A stretch of 42,064 nucleotides of DNA from Psychrobacter sp. 4Bb (GCF_002836735.1 NZ_PJAS01000070.1:1-42064), one strand, 5' to 3'; positions 18,361 through 27,573 are shown, numbered from the stretch's first letter. Translations and numbers: made by a program. Notes: generated from the letters alone by a model not told the origin.

Positions 18361-19191
18361 ATGAAGCAACCAACCGCCGAAGCTCTTACACACTTGCGTA
18401 ACCGTACGCATATCATTATTGAAGGCACAGATACTCGTCTGGGCAAGCTCTTTGATATTGTATTGCTGATTGCAATTTTAGCCAGTGTGGCGGTCGTCAT
18501 GCTTGATAGTGTGCTATATATGCGTTTGCAGTATGGCACGTTGTTCTTTTATGCAGAGTGGTTTTTTACTATTTTGTTTACTATTGAGTATGCGTTAAGG
18601 CTGTTTTCAGCACCCAACCGCTTACGCTATGCTTTTAGTTTCTTTGGAATAGTAGACTTACTGTCTGTATTGCCAAGTTATTTGAGCCTAATGTTTGTGG
18701 GTGTACAGTATCTACTCGTGATACGGGTATTACGTATTTTACGTGTGTTCCGCGTTCTTAAGCTCAAGGCCTATATGCAACAGGCTGGGTTCTTGGCGTC
18801 TGCATTAAAAACCAGTCAGCAGAAAATTACGGTTTTCTTCCTATCGCTTGTATTGTTGGTAACCATCTTTGGTTCGATTATTTATGTGGTAGAAGGGCCG
18901 GAAAATGGATTTACCAGTATTCCACTGTCTATCTACTGGGCAGTTGTCACGATGACTACGGTTGGCTACGGTGATATGTCACCCAAGACACCGCTTGGGC
19001 AAGCAATTGCAACCATGGTCATGATCACAGGTTACTCGATTATTGCGGTACCAACAGGTATTTTCACATCAGAGCTAGCACGTAACATGCGTCCGCAGCT
19101 CAACCCGGTGACTTGTCCAAACTGTGGTAAATTCGGCCATGCAGTAGGGGCAGACTTTTGCGATCGTTGTGGACACGCGCTACATATCTAA
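18361..19191 (+). CDS. Voltage-gated-type K+ channel with C-terminal zinc ribbon
   Basis: This is a six-helix potassium channel subunit. Helices S1-S3 lie at about 33-125. S4 is LLVIRVLRILRVFRVLKLKA (about 118-137), with regularly spaced arginines as in Kv/KvAP channels. S5 follows, and the pore loop has the selectivity filter TMTTVGYGDMSP (about 197-208). After S6 (about 215-237) there is no RCK/TrkA domain. A short tail with four cysteines (C252, C255, C267, C270) forms a rubredoxin/zinc-ribbon-like knuckle. The 276 aa are compact. The gene is alone; its ligand or trigger is unknown. Confidence 0.88.
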   Translation: MKQPTAEALTHLRNRTHIIIEGTDTRLGKLFDIVLLIAILASVAVVMLDSVLYMRLQYGTLFFYAEWFFTILFTIEYALRLFSAPNRLRYAFSFFGIVDLLSVLPSYLSLMFVGVQYLLVIRVLRILRVFRVLKLKAYMQQAGFLASALKTSQQKITVFFLSLVLLVTIFGSIIYVVEGPENGFTSIPLSIYWAVVTMTTVGYGDMSPKTPLGQAIATMVMITGYSIIAVPTGIFTSELARNMRPQLNPVTCPNCGKFGHAVGADFCDRCGHALHI

Positions 19192-19232
19192 AAATAGATT
19201 TAATCGTGGTAGTCAACATACCTACTACGAAT

Positions 19233-20534
19233 CTACGCATCGATGTATTCATCAACCAGTGGTGACAGGTCGATCTCGACGCCTAGATTGACCAGATTCC
19301 AGTATTGTCCTGATACAGTACGGTCTAGCATCATAGTGGTAGCTGAGGGTTGAAACTGACCAAAGTACTTTAAAGACGTACGCATCTGGGCAATGGCCTC
19401 GTGATGTACTTGGCTGCTGCCAAAATCAAATTCGCCTTCTTGATAGGGTCTAATGGATAAAGGCTTTAGACCAATCGATAGCCACTTTTCATAAAACTCA
19501 CCAGGGATGTTTTTGTCATCTTCGCGGCGAATATCTAATGCAATCAGATCTTGTTCAAGTGCAGTGACGTCACCTTTTAGTGCATGTTTGACAAAGCGTT
19601 TAAATAGCTGCACTTCGCTATCACTATAACTGCGGATACCCCCAAAATCATATGCCACGACACTACCGTCATGACGGAACGCGAAGTTACCTGGATGAGG
19701 GTCACAGTGCATACGGTATAAGCCAAATAGCTGACCTGCGGTAAAGTGAAACAGACGCTCTGCTATTTTTTGTTTGATGTCATTGTCCCATGTCGCAGCG
19801 ACAGTCAATGTCTCTCCCATCTCTTCGGTCAACGTTAAAATCCGTCTAGAAGAGTGGCTACTAATCACTTTGGGAATAATAAGGCCTTCATCTTCTGCAT
19901 GAAAAGCGCCGAATACGCGTAAGTTATGAGCTTCTTTAACATAGTCTAATTCATCGTGCAGACTCTGGCGAATCTCATTAAAAAGCTGCTCTTGTAGTTG
20001 CTTACTCATATTGAGCACGCCAGCTATTTTTAATGCCATACGTACTTGTTTGAGATCGCTATCACAGTTTTCATCAACATCAGGATACTGGACTTTGACC
20101 ACCACTTTTTGACCCGATGGCAACGTTGCTTTGTGCACTTGTCCAATGGATGCTGCGGCAAAAGGTGTCTCTTCAAACTCGCTAAACAACTCTAAGATCG
20201 GCGCTTTCAATTCACGTTCAACTTGAGCTTGTATTTGCGCATACGGCATTGGCGGCGCATCTTTCTGTAGCTTTTCGAGCGCTGATGCAACCTCAGGCGG
20301 GAATACATCCTTATATTGTGAAGCAATCTGTCCGACCTTCATCACTGCGCCTTTCATCTCACCCAACGTTTCGGCAATTTGAACGCCCACGTCTTGCATC
20401 AGATCTGAGCGAGCTTGCAGACGTTTTTCTTCGTCACTTGAGAGATGCTTAAATGAGTTTTTAGCGGCTTTGCCAGCAATACTCGCTGTCATGCCAGCGA
20501 GTTTCATAAAGCGTTTTCCGGACGATTTTGCCAT
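19233..20534 (-). CDS. ABC1/UbiB/ADCK-family atypical kinase
   Basis: These atypical kinase-like proteins bind nucleotides and, in the UbiB/COQ8 branch, support ubiquinone synthesis. The KxGQ signature is MKVGQIASQ (about 63-71). The Ala-rich loop AAASIGQVHKATLPSG (about 124-139) replaces the usual Gly-rich loop. VVVKVQYPDV carries the lysine, and MHCDPHPGNF with VAYDFGG supplies catalytic and metal residues. The 433 aa are shorter than UbiB (546) and lack its two C-terminal helices, so this is the soluble AarF-like branch, not ubiB itself. The role is inferred only. Confidence 0.88.
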   Translation of the reverse strand: MAKSSGKRFMKLAGMTASIAGKAAKNSFKHLSSDEEKRLQARSDLMQDVGVQIAETLGEMKGAVMKVGQIASQYKDVFPPEVASALEKLQKDAPPMPYAQIQAQVERELKAPILELFSEFEETPFAAASIGQVHKATLPSGQKVVVKVQYPDVDENCDSDLKQVRMALKIAGVLNMSKQLQEQLFNEIRQSLHDELDYVKEAHNLRVFGAFHAEDEGLIIPKVISSHSSRRILTLTEEMGETLTVAATWDNDIKQKIAERLFHFTAGQLFGLYRMHCDPHPGNFAFRHDGSVVAYDFGGIRSYSDSEVQLFKRFVKHALKGDVTALEQDLIALDIRREDDKNIPGEFYEKWLSIGLKPLSIRPYQEGEFDFGSSQVHHEAIAQMRTSLKYFGQFQPSATTMMLDRTVSGQYWNLVNLGVEIDLSPLVDEYIDA

Positions 20535-20657
20535 TCATGTCACCGTATAATGGGTTATTTGCTCAGTCGTAATTCTATTATTTTAATTGCAAGATTACTG
20601 TTTGACTAATGTGTGAAAACGCGAGTAATCATTTATAAAAAAGTAAGCACAGTCATA

Positions 20658-21194
20658 TCATTTGCTTGTGTCAACTGCATACATATTGCTCAACCAGTAA
20701 TCAAGCGCCATTTGATAACCCAATTGTCCCAAGCCGCAAATAACTCCGACTGCAATATCACTTAGATATGAATGATGGCGGAAAGGCTCACGGGCATGAA
20801 TATTGGATAAATGTACTTCTATAAATGGTTTTTGCGTGGCCAATAGCGCATCGCGTAGAGCCACTGAAGTATGCGTAAATGCAGCCGGGTTGATAATGAT
20901 AGCATCGACTTGGGCAGATTTGTCCGCCAATAATCCATGTTGCTGGATGTCGTCTACTAGCTTACCTTCATGGTTGGACTGTATGCATATTAACTCTACA
21001 CCGTGGCGTGCGGCGCGCTCAACTAGTTGCTTTTCTATATCAGCAAGTGTCGTATGACCATAAATATGCGGTTCCCGTTTACCTAGTAAATTCAGATTTA
21101 CGCCGTTTACCAGTAGTAATTTATGAGTCAGTATTTGATTTGAATTTTCGTTAGTCGATTGTTCGGCTGTTTTTGATGGGGTAGAGGAGGTCAT
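20658..21194 (-). CDS. aroQ: Type II 3-dehydroquinate dehydratase AroQ
   Basis: AroQ dehydrates 3-dehydroquinate to 3-dehydroshikimate, step three of the shikimate pathway. The family start [20 protein letters not shown] is at 26-45, with the catalytic loop arginine and tyrosine. [31 protein letters not shown] and [20 protein letters not shown] follow. The 178 aa include 24 extra polar N-terminal residues against about 150 for the family. No later ATG precedes the core, so either the extension is real or an alternative start is used. It is not linked to accBC, its partner in many Gammaproteobacteria. Confidence 0.95.
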   Translation of the reverse strand: MTSSTPSKTAEQSTNENSNQILTHKLLLVNGVNLNLLGKREPHIYGHTTLADIEKQLVERAARHGVELICIQSNHEGKLVDDIQQHGLLADKSAQVDAIIINPAAFTHTSVALRDALLATQKPFIEVHLSNIHAREPFRHHSYLSDIAVGVICGLGQLGYQMALDYWLSNMYAVDTSK

Positions 21195-21378
21195 AATGGT
21201 CTCGGTAACTATTGAGCGATGTTAATAATTTATAATAATATATGAATAATTTAAGGCGCGAGCTGCCAAGCTAAATTGGCTTCAACGCATTTTGCTCTTT
21301 ATCATAACAGCTTGCCAGCTAGGTTATAAAAATTTGTCTAAAAAAATTATCTAGATATCAAAAAGCATATTAAAAGTC

Positions 21379-21407
21379 TTTATGTTGCTAAAAACCCGTG
21401 CTATGAT
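21379..21407 (+). promoter_or_regulatory. Putative cold-shock gene promoter
   Basis: An extended -10 (TGC followed by TATGAT at 21402-21407) lies 17 nt downstream of a weak TTTATG -35. Transcription from here would give a 5' leader of about 225 nt before the csp ATG, typical of CspA-type mRNAs, whose leaders control stability and translation in the cold. Confidence 0.4.
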
Positions 21408-21640
21408 ATTTTTTATGCAATAAATATTGCAAGTTTGTTGCTATCATCAAATTTCATGACGATAAGTGCGTTTGGCGAATTCGTTATGGAAGCACTATGT
21501 AGGTAATTAAAGCATTACATAGATGATGGTAAGTAGAGTAGTAATACTCTTAATTTTTGATTTCATAATCTTAGACCCTGTTTATATGCAATGTCGCAAA
21601 GGAAGCTAGGGCTAAGCGGACTTTTTTAGGAAGTAATATT
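21408..21640 (+). promoter_or_regulatory. Long 5' leader of cold-shock gene
   Basis: About 230 nt without an open frame separate the putative promoter from the csp start. Long structured leaders are the rule for cspA-family genes and act as RNA thermosensors in E. coli. No specific cold-box match was identified by eye. Confidence 0.4.
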
Positions 21641-21856
21641 ATGTCAGCTCGTGAGCAAGGTATCGTTAAGTGGTTTAATGACTCAAAAGGCTTTGGTTTC
21701 ATTCAACGTGACAGCGGAGAAGATATTTTTGTCCATTTCCGCGCGATTCAGGGTGATGGCTATCGTTCTCTAAAGGATGGCGAAAAAGTTGAGTTCAGCG
21801 TAGTAGAAGGTGACAAAGGTCTGCAAGCTGAAGAAGTCAGAAAGATAGAAGAGTAA
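21641..21856 (+). CDS. Cold-shock domain protein (CspA family)
   Basis: This is a 71-aa single-stranded nucleic-acid-binding OB-fold protein that melts RNA structure. RNP1 is KGFGFI and RNP2 is DIFVHF, with [16 protein letters not shown] at the start. The length is typical (65-72 aa). AGGAAG lies 8 nt before the ATG. It is followed by a strong terminator, then the helicase gene. The two probably cooperate in RNA remodelling but are separately transcribed. The exact Csp paralogue cannot be told. Confidence 0.95.
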   Translation: MSAREQGIVKWFNDSKGFGFIQRDSGEDIFVHFRAIQGDGYRSLKDGEKVEFSVVEGDKGLQAEEVRKIEE

Positions 21857-21918
21857 TTTACTCAGACATTAAAGCGGTTTAGTTATAATGTCTGTACAAA
21901 CTACTGATATACTACTGA

Positions 21919-21997
21919 GTCAAGCCCATCTTATCTTACCTATGTTGAGTGAACTGCAGCATATTTGGTAGGATTGGATTTGGGCTTGGCTTTTTTT
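21919..21997 (+). terminator. Large terminator after csp
   Basis: GTCAAGCCCA (21919-21928) pairs with TGGGCTTGGC (21981-21990), one G-T pair. The stem continues through TCTTATCTTACC against GGTAGGATTGGAT and is followed by seven T. Confidence 0.75.
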
Positions 21998-22146
21998 ATG
22001 CCTATATGTCTGATGGTTTTCCACAGACTTAATAAAGCTACTCTTACTGATTACGGTTTAAACACTACATTTGACACTATAAAGGTTCATTGTGAGCTTA
22101 TTTATAATTAATAAAATACAAGTAATTCACTTAAAAGGATACTTTT

Positions 22147-23301
22147 TTGAGCAATTTTACAACGTTTACTGATTTGCCACTTTCAACAGCGACCCTGCGT
22201 GCAGTAAGTGATCTAGGCTTTACTGAATTGACGCCCATTCAAGCAAAGATACTACCGCATACATTGGCACATCAAGATGCTATCGGACAGGCACAAACGG
22301 GCACAGGAAAAACAGCGACTTTTCTACTGACTATTATGGAAGCCTTGCTTAAGCGTCCATTTACCAACGACGAAGAGCGCTATCTTGGTGAGCCGCGCGC
22401 TGTGGTCATGGCGCCAACTCGCGAACTGGCTCAGCAAATATTTGATGACTGCATTGCATTAACCAAATATACCTCGCTACATAGTGTTTGTATTATGGGC
22501 GGTACTAACTATGAAACTCAGCAGCACGAGCTTGAACGTCAATACGTTGATATTTTGGTAGCGACGCCTGGCCGTCTAATTGACCTTGCTAATAAAGGCA
22601 TGGTGTATCTAGATAGAGTAGAGGTACTGGTACTTGATGAAGCCGATCGCATGTTAGATATGGGGTTCATTCCTGATATCAAACGCCTAGTTGGTCGAAT
22701 GCCTGCCAATACCGATCGCCAAAGCTTGTTGTTTTCTGCAACCTTTAACCAAGATGTGATGAATTTGGCCTATCGTTGGTTACATGAGCCTCAGTTTGTT
22801 GAAATTGAGCCTGAACACAAGACCAGCGAGTTAGTAGATCAGCATTTTTATTTGCTGACAGAAGATCAAAAGCTAGACGCCTTGCAGCGTATTATCAGTG
22901 ATGAAGCAGTAGAGAAGGTCATCGTCTTTGCCAATCGTAAAGACCAAGTAAAGCGTCTGTATCACAAACTGCGTCAAGCGCATAATATTGTGATGCTCTC
23001 GGGCGATGTCATTCAGCAAAAACGTGAGAAGTATCTACAGCGCTTTAAAGATGGTCACGCGTCTATCTTGGTGGCGACAGATGTAGCAGGGCGTGGTATC
23101 CATGTCGATGATATCAGCCATGTGGTTAATTTTACTTTGCCTGATCAGCCAGATGATTATGTACATCGCATTGGTCGTACGGGCCGTGCGGGACAGACAG
23201 GTATTAGTATCAGCTTTGTGAGTGAAGATGATGCCTTCAATATACCGGCATTAGAGAAGCACTTGGAAACCAAGTTTACGCTTGAGCAGTGGCAGGAATA
23301 A
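22147..23301 (+). CDS. DEAD-box RNA helicase, RhlB-like
   Basis: This is an ATP-dependent RNA helicase of 384 aa. Motifs in order are the Q motif (LGFTELTPIQAK), I AQTGTGKTA, Ia PTRELAQQ, Ib TPGR, II DEAD in VLDEADRMLDMGF, III SAT, V VATDVAGRGIHVDD and VI HRIGRTGRAG. GQAQTGTGKT and MAPTRELA resemble RhlB, the degradosome helicase, but the basic C-terminal tail of E. coli RhlB (421 aa) is missing. It starts at TTG (22147) with AAAGGA 8 nt upstream; no in-frame ATG near the Q motif fits better. The symbol is left blank because RhlB and other DEAD-box paralogues are not separable by eye. Confidence 0.92.
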   Translation: MSNFTTFTDLPLSTATLRAVSDLGFTELTPIQAKILPHTLAHQDAIGQAQTGTGKTATFLLTIMEALLKRPFTNDEERYLGEPRAVVMAPTRELAQQIFDDCIALTKYTSLHSVCIMGGTNYETQQHELERQYVDILVATPGRLIDLANKGMVYLDRVEVLVLDEADRMLDMGFIPDIKRLVGRMPANTDRQSLLFSATFNQDVMNLAYRWLHEPQFVEIEPEHKTSELVDQHFYLLTEDQKLDALQRIISDEAVEKVIVFANRKDQVKRLYHKLRQAHNIVMLSGDVIQQKREKYLQRFKDGHASILVATDVAGRGIHVDDISHVVNFTLPDQPDDYVHRIGRTGRAGQTGISISFVSEDDAFNIPALEKHLETKFTLEQWQE

Positions 23302-23331
23302 TTGCTATAAACTGAGCATTATTCAAAAAAT

Positions 23332-23371
23332 AAAAGCCCTCAATATCGAAAATGGTATTGAGGGCTTTTTT
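23332..23371. terminator. Bidirectional terminator helicase / membrane protein
   Basis: AAAAGCCCTCAATA pairs perfectly with TATTGAGGGCTTTT around a 10-nt loop, with T-runs on both strands. It lies between convergent genes. Confidence 0.88.
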
Positions 23372-23408
23372 ATATGCTAAGTGTTAATAGTATCTGTTAC
23401 CGATAACT

Positions 23409-24308
23409 TTATTGAGCGTGTTCCATCATCTCAGTATGCTCATGGTGATTCATGTCCACTGATTCATCACTCATGTCATTCATACTATGATCCATATGGT
23501 CGTCCATATCCTGCATGTTGTGATCCATGTCTGCTGCCATATCCGTATCATGATTCATTTGGCTCATGTCGTGAGAGTCCATATCAGACATCATAGCAGT
23601 GTGGCTACCATGATTCATCTCACCATGGCCGCCATGCATATTTGCCATGACCATCGGCACGACTGCTACTGCCAACCCTGATATGACCATAACCGCACCA
23701 TTTAACTGCCTTAAGCGAAAACGTCCGATCTTATCACGTAGCCAACCGACCGTTTCGTGCGTCGCAACCAACATCGGTATGGTTCCTAGACCAAAGACAA
23801 ACATCAACGCAGCACCGCTTAATGGATTATGAGCAACGACCGCAATTAGTAGAGCGCCATATACCAAACCACAAGGCAAAAAGCCCCAAAGCAACCCTGC
23901 TGTTAATGCGCGCGGAAAAGTATTAAGTGGAAATACCTTTTGACGCAATGGGCTAAGATACTGCCAAAAGCGCATACCAAAACGTTCAAGCTTAGTCAAA
24001 AACGGTGCACCAAGCATCGTCACACCGACGAATACCAGTACCAATCCTAATAAAATACGCGGTGTACTATTACCCATCATTAATGGCTTTAATACGGTAA
24101 TACCGATAAGTCCTGCGATTAAACCCAATAATGCGTAACTCGTTAAACGCCCAAGATGGTAAGTAGCCACCAAAGCACGGCGTTTAGCAGGGCTGACATC
24201 TTTCATAGACAGACCAAACGCGGTCACAAGACCGCCACACATGCCTAAGCAATGCGGTGAACCAAAGAATCCCATTAGTAATGCCGCCACAAGTAAAGCG
24301 ATGGTCAT
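23409..24308 (-). CDS. TauE/SafE-like (DsbD_2-type) membrane protein with Met/His-rich metal-binding tail
   Basis: This is a polytopic membrane protein (about six helices, residues 1-222) of the family often labelled sulfite exporter TauE/SafE or cytochrome biogenesis transmembrane region. It lies beside cbb3-oxidase assembly genes in many Proteobacteria. The first helix ends in GSPHCLGMCGG with Cys20 and Cys24, a likely Cu or thiol site. LLWGFLPCGLVYGAL adds another conserved cysteine. Residues 224-299 form a tail with 13 His and 17 Met plus many Asp, suggesting copper capture. It lies 97 nt after ccoS on the same strand. A copper role for cbb3 assembly is inferred. Confidence 0.82.
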   Translation of the reverse strand: MTIALLVAALLMGFFGSPHCLGMCGGLVTAFGLSMKDVSPAKRRALVATYHLGRLTSYALLGLIAGLIGITVLKPLMMGNSTPRILLGLVLVFVGVTMLGAPFLTKLERFGMRFWQYLSPLRQKVFPLNTFPRALTAGLLWGFLPCGLVYGALLIAVVAHNPLSGAALMFVFGLGTIPMLVATHETVGWLRDKIGRFRLRQLNGAVMVISGLAVAVVPMVMANMHGGHGEMNHGSHTAMMSDMDSHDMSQMNHDTDMAADMDHNMQDMDDHMDHSMNDMSDESVDMNHHEHTEMMEHAQ

Positions 24309-24405
24309 GAACGCGTCTCCTAAGAATGGTAAAGGGCGAACTTGCTAGTGCTGAATTATTTAATAAAACGGCACCAATAAATTACGCATTTATAAGGTAG
24401 ATAAA

Positions 24406-24666
24406 TTAGATGTTTGAATCTTTATCTATCTCAGAATGTTTGTTATTTCCAACAGTTGCCGCTGTTTCATCTTGTTGCTGAGTAGGTGCTGAGCGTTCAT
24501 GAGCCTGCATGGTTTGGCGGCGTTCTTGACGGTCATCCAATATAATACGCTGTGATGCATTGTCCAGATCTTCGAATTGATTTGACTTGACCGCATAACG
24601 CACTGCCCAAATAGCAACCACAAACAGCATGAGACTTAATGGAATTAATAAAAATATACTGAGCAT
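24406..24666 (-). CDS. ccoS: cbb3-type cytochrome oxidase assembly protein CcoS
   Basis: CcoS is a small single-span protein needed to insert cofactors into cbb3 oxidase. The family start is plain: MLSIFLLIPLSLMLFVVAIW (helix about 2-22), then AVKSNQFEDLDNASQRIILDD. The 86 aa are slightly longer than usual (50-70), with a polar Gln/Glu tail. ccoNOPQ, ccoG and ccoI are not in the window, so this pair is separated from the structural genes or the full cluster lies elsewhere. A TATAAT-like element (24704-24699, minus strand) lies upstream. No FNR/Anr box is visible. Confidence 0.88.
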   Translation of the reverse strand: MLSIFLLIPLSLMLFVVAIWAVRYAVKSNQFEDLDNASQRIILDDRQERRQTMQAHERSAPTQQQDETAATVGNNKHSEIDKDSNI

Positions 24667-24781
24667 GGCAAATCTCTTAAATAGCAGTGTCTCTTATTAT
24701 TATACACCCATCACAAATGTAGTGGATGATCGGTAGCATTTAGAATGAGTTTCTCAATGGTATCGTATACATCTTTAACGT

Positions 24782-25600
24782 TTATTCGTCAGAGTCTTTT
24801 GCGGCATTGCCTCTTGGAGTCAATAGCTGCTGTGAAGTCACATCATTGGCATGGCGACAGTCCATCTGGGGACGTATCACATCTCGCAGGTAGGCTGCGA
24901 CCTCATAGACAGCGCGCCGTGAGTGGCTTAAGTTGTGCGCAGGTTTCATCCAGTCGCGCCTAACTGGCAGTGGCGCAGGGAGTGGTGTGCTATTGATACC
25001 ATTTAAGGCAAACTGTCTGCGTGCACGCGCCATATGATAGCTATCAGTAATCAGATATACATGGCGTAACGGAATGCGTTTGGCTGTAAAACGGGCGTTT
25101 TCACATGTATTCATGCTGGCATTTTCACTGATCAGTCCGTCGATACCGTGTTCCATCAACCATTGACCGAGCCATGGAGCTTCGGCGCCACTCAGTACGA
25201 TCGGTAGGGGTAAGTCATGGTAAGCGCCCGCAGCGGTACGAGCGCGATTAAGACTATAACGATTTAGGATAATTTGGTTGTTGTGGTCATTGGTCAGACC
25301 GCCGCCTAAGACTACATAAGCGGTAGGCGGGGAGCTCATGGCAGCAGAAGGCATGTCAGGTAGCGGCAGTAGAGAAAAGATATAAACGATTGCTTGCGAA
25401 AACAGCGGAGTAAATAAGCTAATAATCACTAAAATGACGGACGTTGAGCCCAGTATAAAAGTAATGTTGATAATGCGAAAAAGCGTCACCATGCGTTCAG
25501 AAAACCGCAAGTAATATCGCCATAATCGCTTAGATAATAGCCGCTTAGACCATGATTTTTTAGGCCACATGCTCAGCATATCCAATTGAGCCATCAGCAT
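24782..25600 (-). CDS. DUF218/YdcF-SanA-ElyC family envelope protein
   Basis: This belongs to a family implicated in envelope integrity. A hydrophobic region (about 45-80) anchors the N-terminus. The DUF218 core starts at AYVVLGGGLTND and continues through LPLPIVLSGAEAP, ENARFTAKRIPLRHVYLITDSYHMARARRQF, the typical ST-x-EN/A-x-Y-HM-x-R series. It is 272 aa from the farthest start. That start overlaps murB by 41 nt, and ATGs at 25594 and 25570 are alternatives, the last overlapping murB by only 11 nt. Translational coupling to murB is likely. The biochemical activity is unknown. Confidence 0.85.
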   Translation of the reverse strand: MLMAQLDMLSMWPKKSWSKRLLSKRLWRYYLRFSERMVTLFRIINITFILGSTSVILVIISLFTPLFSQAIVYIFSLLPLPDMPSAAMSSPPTAYVVLGGGLTNDHNNQIILNRYSLNRARTAAGAYHDLPLPIVLSGAEAPWLGQWLMEHGIDGLISENASMNTCENARFTAKRIPLRHVYLITDSYHMARARRQFALNGINSTPLPAPLPVRRDWMKPAHNLSHSRRAVYEVAAYLRDVIRPQMDCRHANDVTSQQLLTPRGNAAKDSDE

Positions 25601-26717
25601 TTACCCAGACTGGCTCACGTGACAATTGAATGGCAAATTTTTCATAGACAGTAGCAGCGATATATTTCTGCGCTATGGCTACATCCTCTTGTGTGGCTTG
25701 CTGAGGTGTATGGTTGGTCAGTACGAGTGCTTGCTGTTTATGCGTAAAAATAGGTGCAATGCCGCCGCCTTTTAACCCTGCTTGTTCAATGAGCCACCCT
25801 GCAGCCACCTTTACCATTGCATCAGGCATCGCATAACCAACGATAGCTGGATAAATTGCTTGCAGCGCTGTGAACTGCTCCTGAGCGATAATAGGGTTTT
25901 GAAAAAAACTGCCACAATTAGGTAGCTGTTTTGGATCTGGCAGCTTTTGTTGTCTAATATCTATAATGGCTTGCATAACGTCAGCAGGCATTGCTTGCTC
26001 GCGCCCTTGTTGCTCTGCATAGCGCTGCGCCACAGTCTGTACATCACCATAACTGGCTAAAATATTGGCAGGATCAGTATGTAATCTGAAACCTACACGG
26101 CTAATAAGCCAAGTGTTTGGTGTACGCTTAAAAATACTGTCACGATAGCCAAATTGGCAATCAGCAGCTGACAAATGGTGCCAAGTTTGTGTCGGCAAAT
26201 GATAGGCGCGTACATACTGTAAGCGGTCTTCTAATTGTACGCCGTATGCACCGATATTTTGTATGGGTGCTGCGCCCGTCAGGCCCGGTATTAGTGCAAG
26301 GTTTTCCAACCCATACCAACCTTGACTGACCGTATGTACGACCAAATCATGCCAGTTCTCGCCAGCCATTACTTCGATATCAACATAATCGTCGGTTTGA
26401 TTGGTCAGATGAATACCACGCATCTTTGGCTGCAGTACTATGGCTTTCAAATCGGCAGGCAATAAAACATTACTACCGCCAGACAGTACAAACAGTGGTA
26501 GCTTGTCTGCTGTATCCTCTATATAAGCTGCCATAAAGTCATCAAGCTGCGCTTCATTCTCCAATGTCACGACAGAGTCAGCAACACAGGCCAATGCCAT
26601 AGTATTGTCGTGTGACAAGTCGATTGAATCATTGACTACGGCAGTCGCTGAAACATTCGAAACATCAGAGCTGATGGTAGACTGAGTACTGTGGTCAAGG
26701 CGTGAAGCTTGGGTCAT
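25560..26717 (-). CDS. murB: UDP-N-acetylenolpyruvoylglucosamine reductase MurB
   Basis: MurB is the FAD-dependent reductase that makes UDP-MurNAc, step two of peptidoglycan precursor synthesis. It is type I (E. coli-like). The FAD region has VLSGGSNVLLP and LIPGLTGAAPIQNIGAYGVQ. The Y-loop is FGYRDSIFK, and NCGSFFQNP carries the catalytic serine. The 385 aa exceed E. coli MurB (342); about 35 extra residues (1-38, Ser/Thr-rich) precede the core, so an internal start such as Met40 deserves a check. It overlaps the DUF218 gene downstream. Confidence 0.95.
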   Translation of the reverse strand: MTQASRLDHSTQSTISSDVSNVSATAVVNDSIDLSHDNTMALACVADSVVTLENEAQLDDFMAAYIEDTADKLPLFVLSGGSNVLLPADLKAIVLQPKMRGIHLTNQTDDYVDIEVMAGENWHDLVVHTVSQGWYGLENLALIPGLTGAAPIQNIGAYGVQLEDRLQYVRAYHLPTQTWHHLSAADCQFGYRDSIFKRTPNTWLISRVGFRLHTDPANILASYGDVQTVAQRYAEQQGREQAMPADVMQAIIDIRQQKLPDPKQLPNCGSFFQNPIIAQEQFTALQAIYPAIVGYAMPDAMVKVAAGWLIEQAGLKGGGIAPIFTHKQQALVLTNHTPQQATQEDVAIAQKYIAATVYEKFAIQLSREPVWVNADGSIGYAEHVA

Positions 26718-26915
26718 AACATAGCCTATGTGGCAAAAGGATAATAAATGATAAGGTAGCTATAGTTGATTCAATTTAAAAGAGATACAAGGCAACTGAG
26801 TGTAGACGTAACTGTGATACTTCAAGCGAGGTTAACGCTGTAGCTCTTTTATAGAGGATTAACCTTATTATAGAGGATACCGGATGCAAGAGTAGCAGAA
26901 ATATAGACAGTATGG

Positions 26916-27416
26916 CTAGCAGGCTTTCCAGCTTTCTATCCAAGCTTGGGCGCTTGATTCGATACGCTCGATCACTTCTTCAAAATCATCGTTATCGCCC
27001 TTATAGGGATCTGGCACATCACTGCCGCAATAGGTAGGGTCTTCTTCACTGAACAGTGCTAGTGTTGCCAAATTATCCTCTGACTTTGCTGTAATGCTGT
27101 CTTTAATAGCTTGTAGATCAGCTAGATTCTGTGAATCCATGGCTAAGATTAAATCAAAATCACGAAAGTCATTGGCACTGACTTGACGAGCGACCAGCTT
27201 ATTAATTTTGTAGCCGTGTGACTTAGCATGACGTTGTGAGCGAGCATCAGGCGCACTACCAACGTGCCAATCACTGGTGCCTGCTGAGTCTACTTTTATA
27301 GATAGTCCAGCAATCGCTGCTTGCTGACGAAAAACTTCTTCAGCAGTAGGGGAGCGGCAGATATTTCCTAAACATACCAATAATACAGACGAGGGAGTAC
27401 AGGCTTTCATCAGCAT
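26916..27416 (-). CDS. Low-molecular-weight protein-tyrosine phosphatase
   Basis: This 166-aa protein has the CX5R active-site loop VCLGNICRSPTAEEVF, with nucleophile Cys15 and Arg21. The general-acid aspartate lies in DVPDPYKGDNDDF (about 124-136). The length is typical (about 150). Such enzymes either dephosphorylate bacterial tyrosine kinases of capsule clusters (Wzb) or act more generally. No wzc or capsule gene is nearby, so no symbol is given. The two close ATGs (MLMK) make the start uncertain by two residues. Confidence 0.92.
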   Translation of the reverse strand: MLMKACTPSSVLLVCLGNICRSPTAEEVFRQQAAIAGLSIKVDSAGTSDWHVGSAPDARSQRHAKSHGYKINKLVARQVSANDFRDFDLILAMDSQNLADLQAIKDSITAKSEDNLATLALFSEEDPTYCGSDVPDPYKGDNDDFEEVIERIESSAQAWIESWKAC

Positions 27417-27573
27417 AATATGACCTTCTATAACAAAAAAAACATGCTATAAGAGACCAGCATTGTTAATGCGGCTTTTATTAGCATGCAATCGATTGAA
27501 TCAGCTGCTAGCGTAACGCTTAATGCTTGGAATGGCAAGGATAGAGACTAAACAATAGCGTCATTTAACAATG

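Noticed and set aside
23487..23681. His/Val-rich plus-strand frame near the Met/His tail
   Set aside because: A reverse-strand shadow of the metal-binding tail, not an independent gene.
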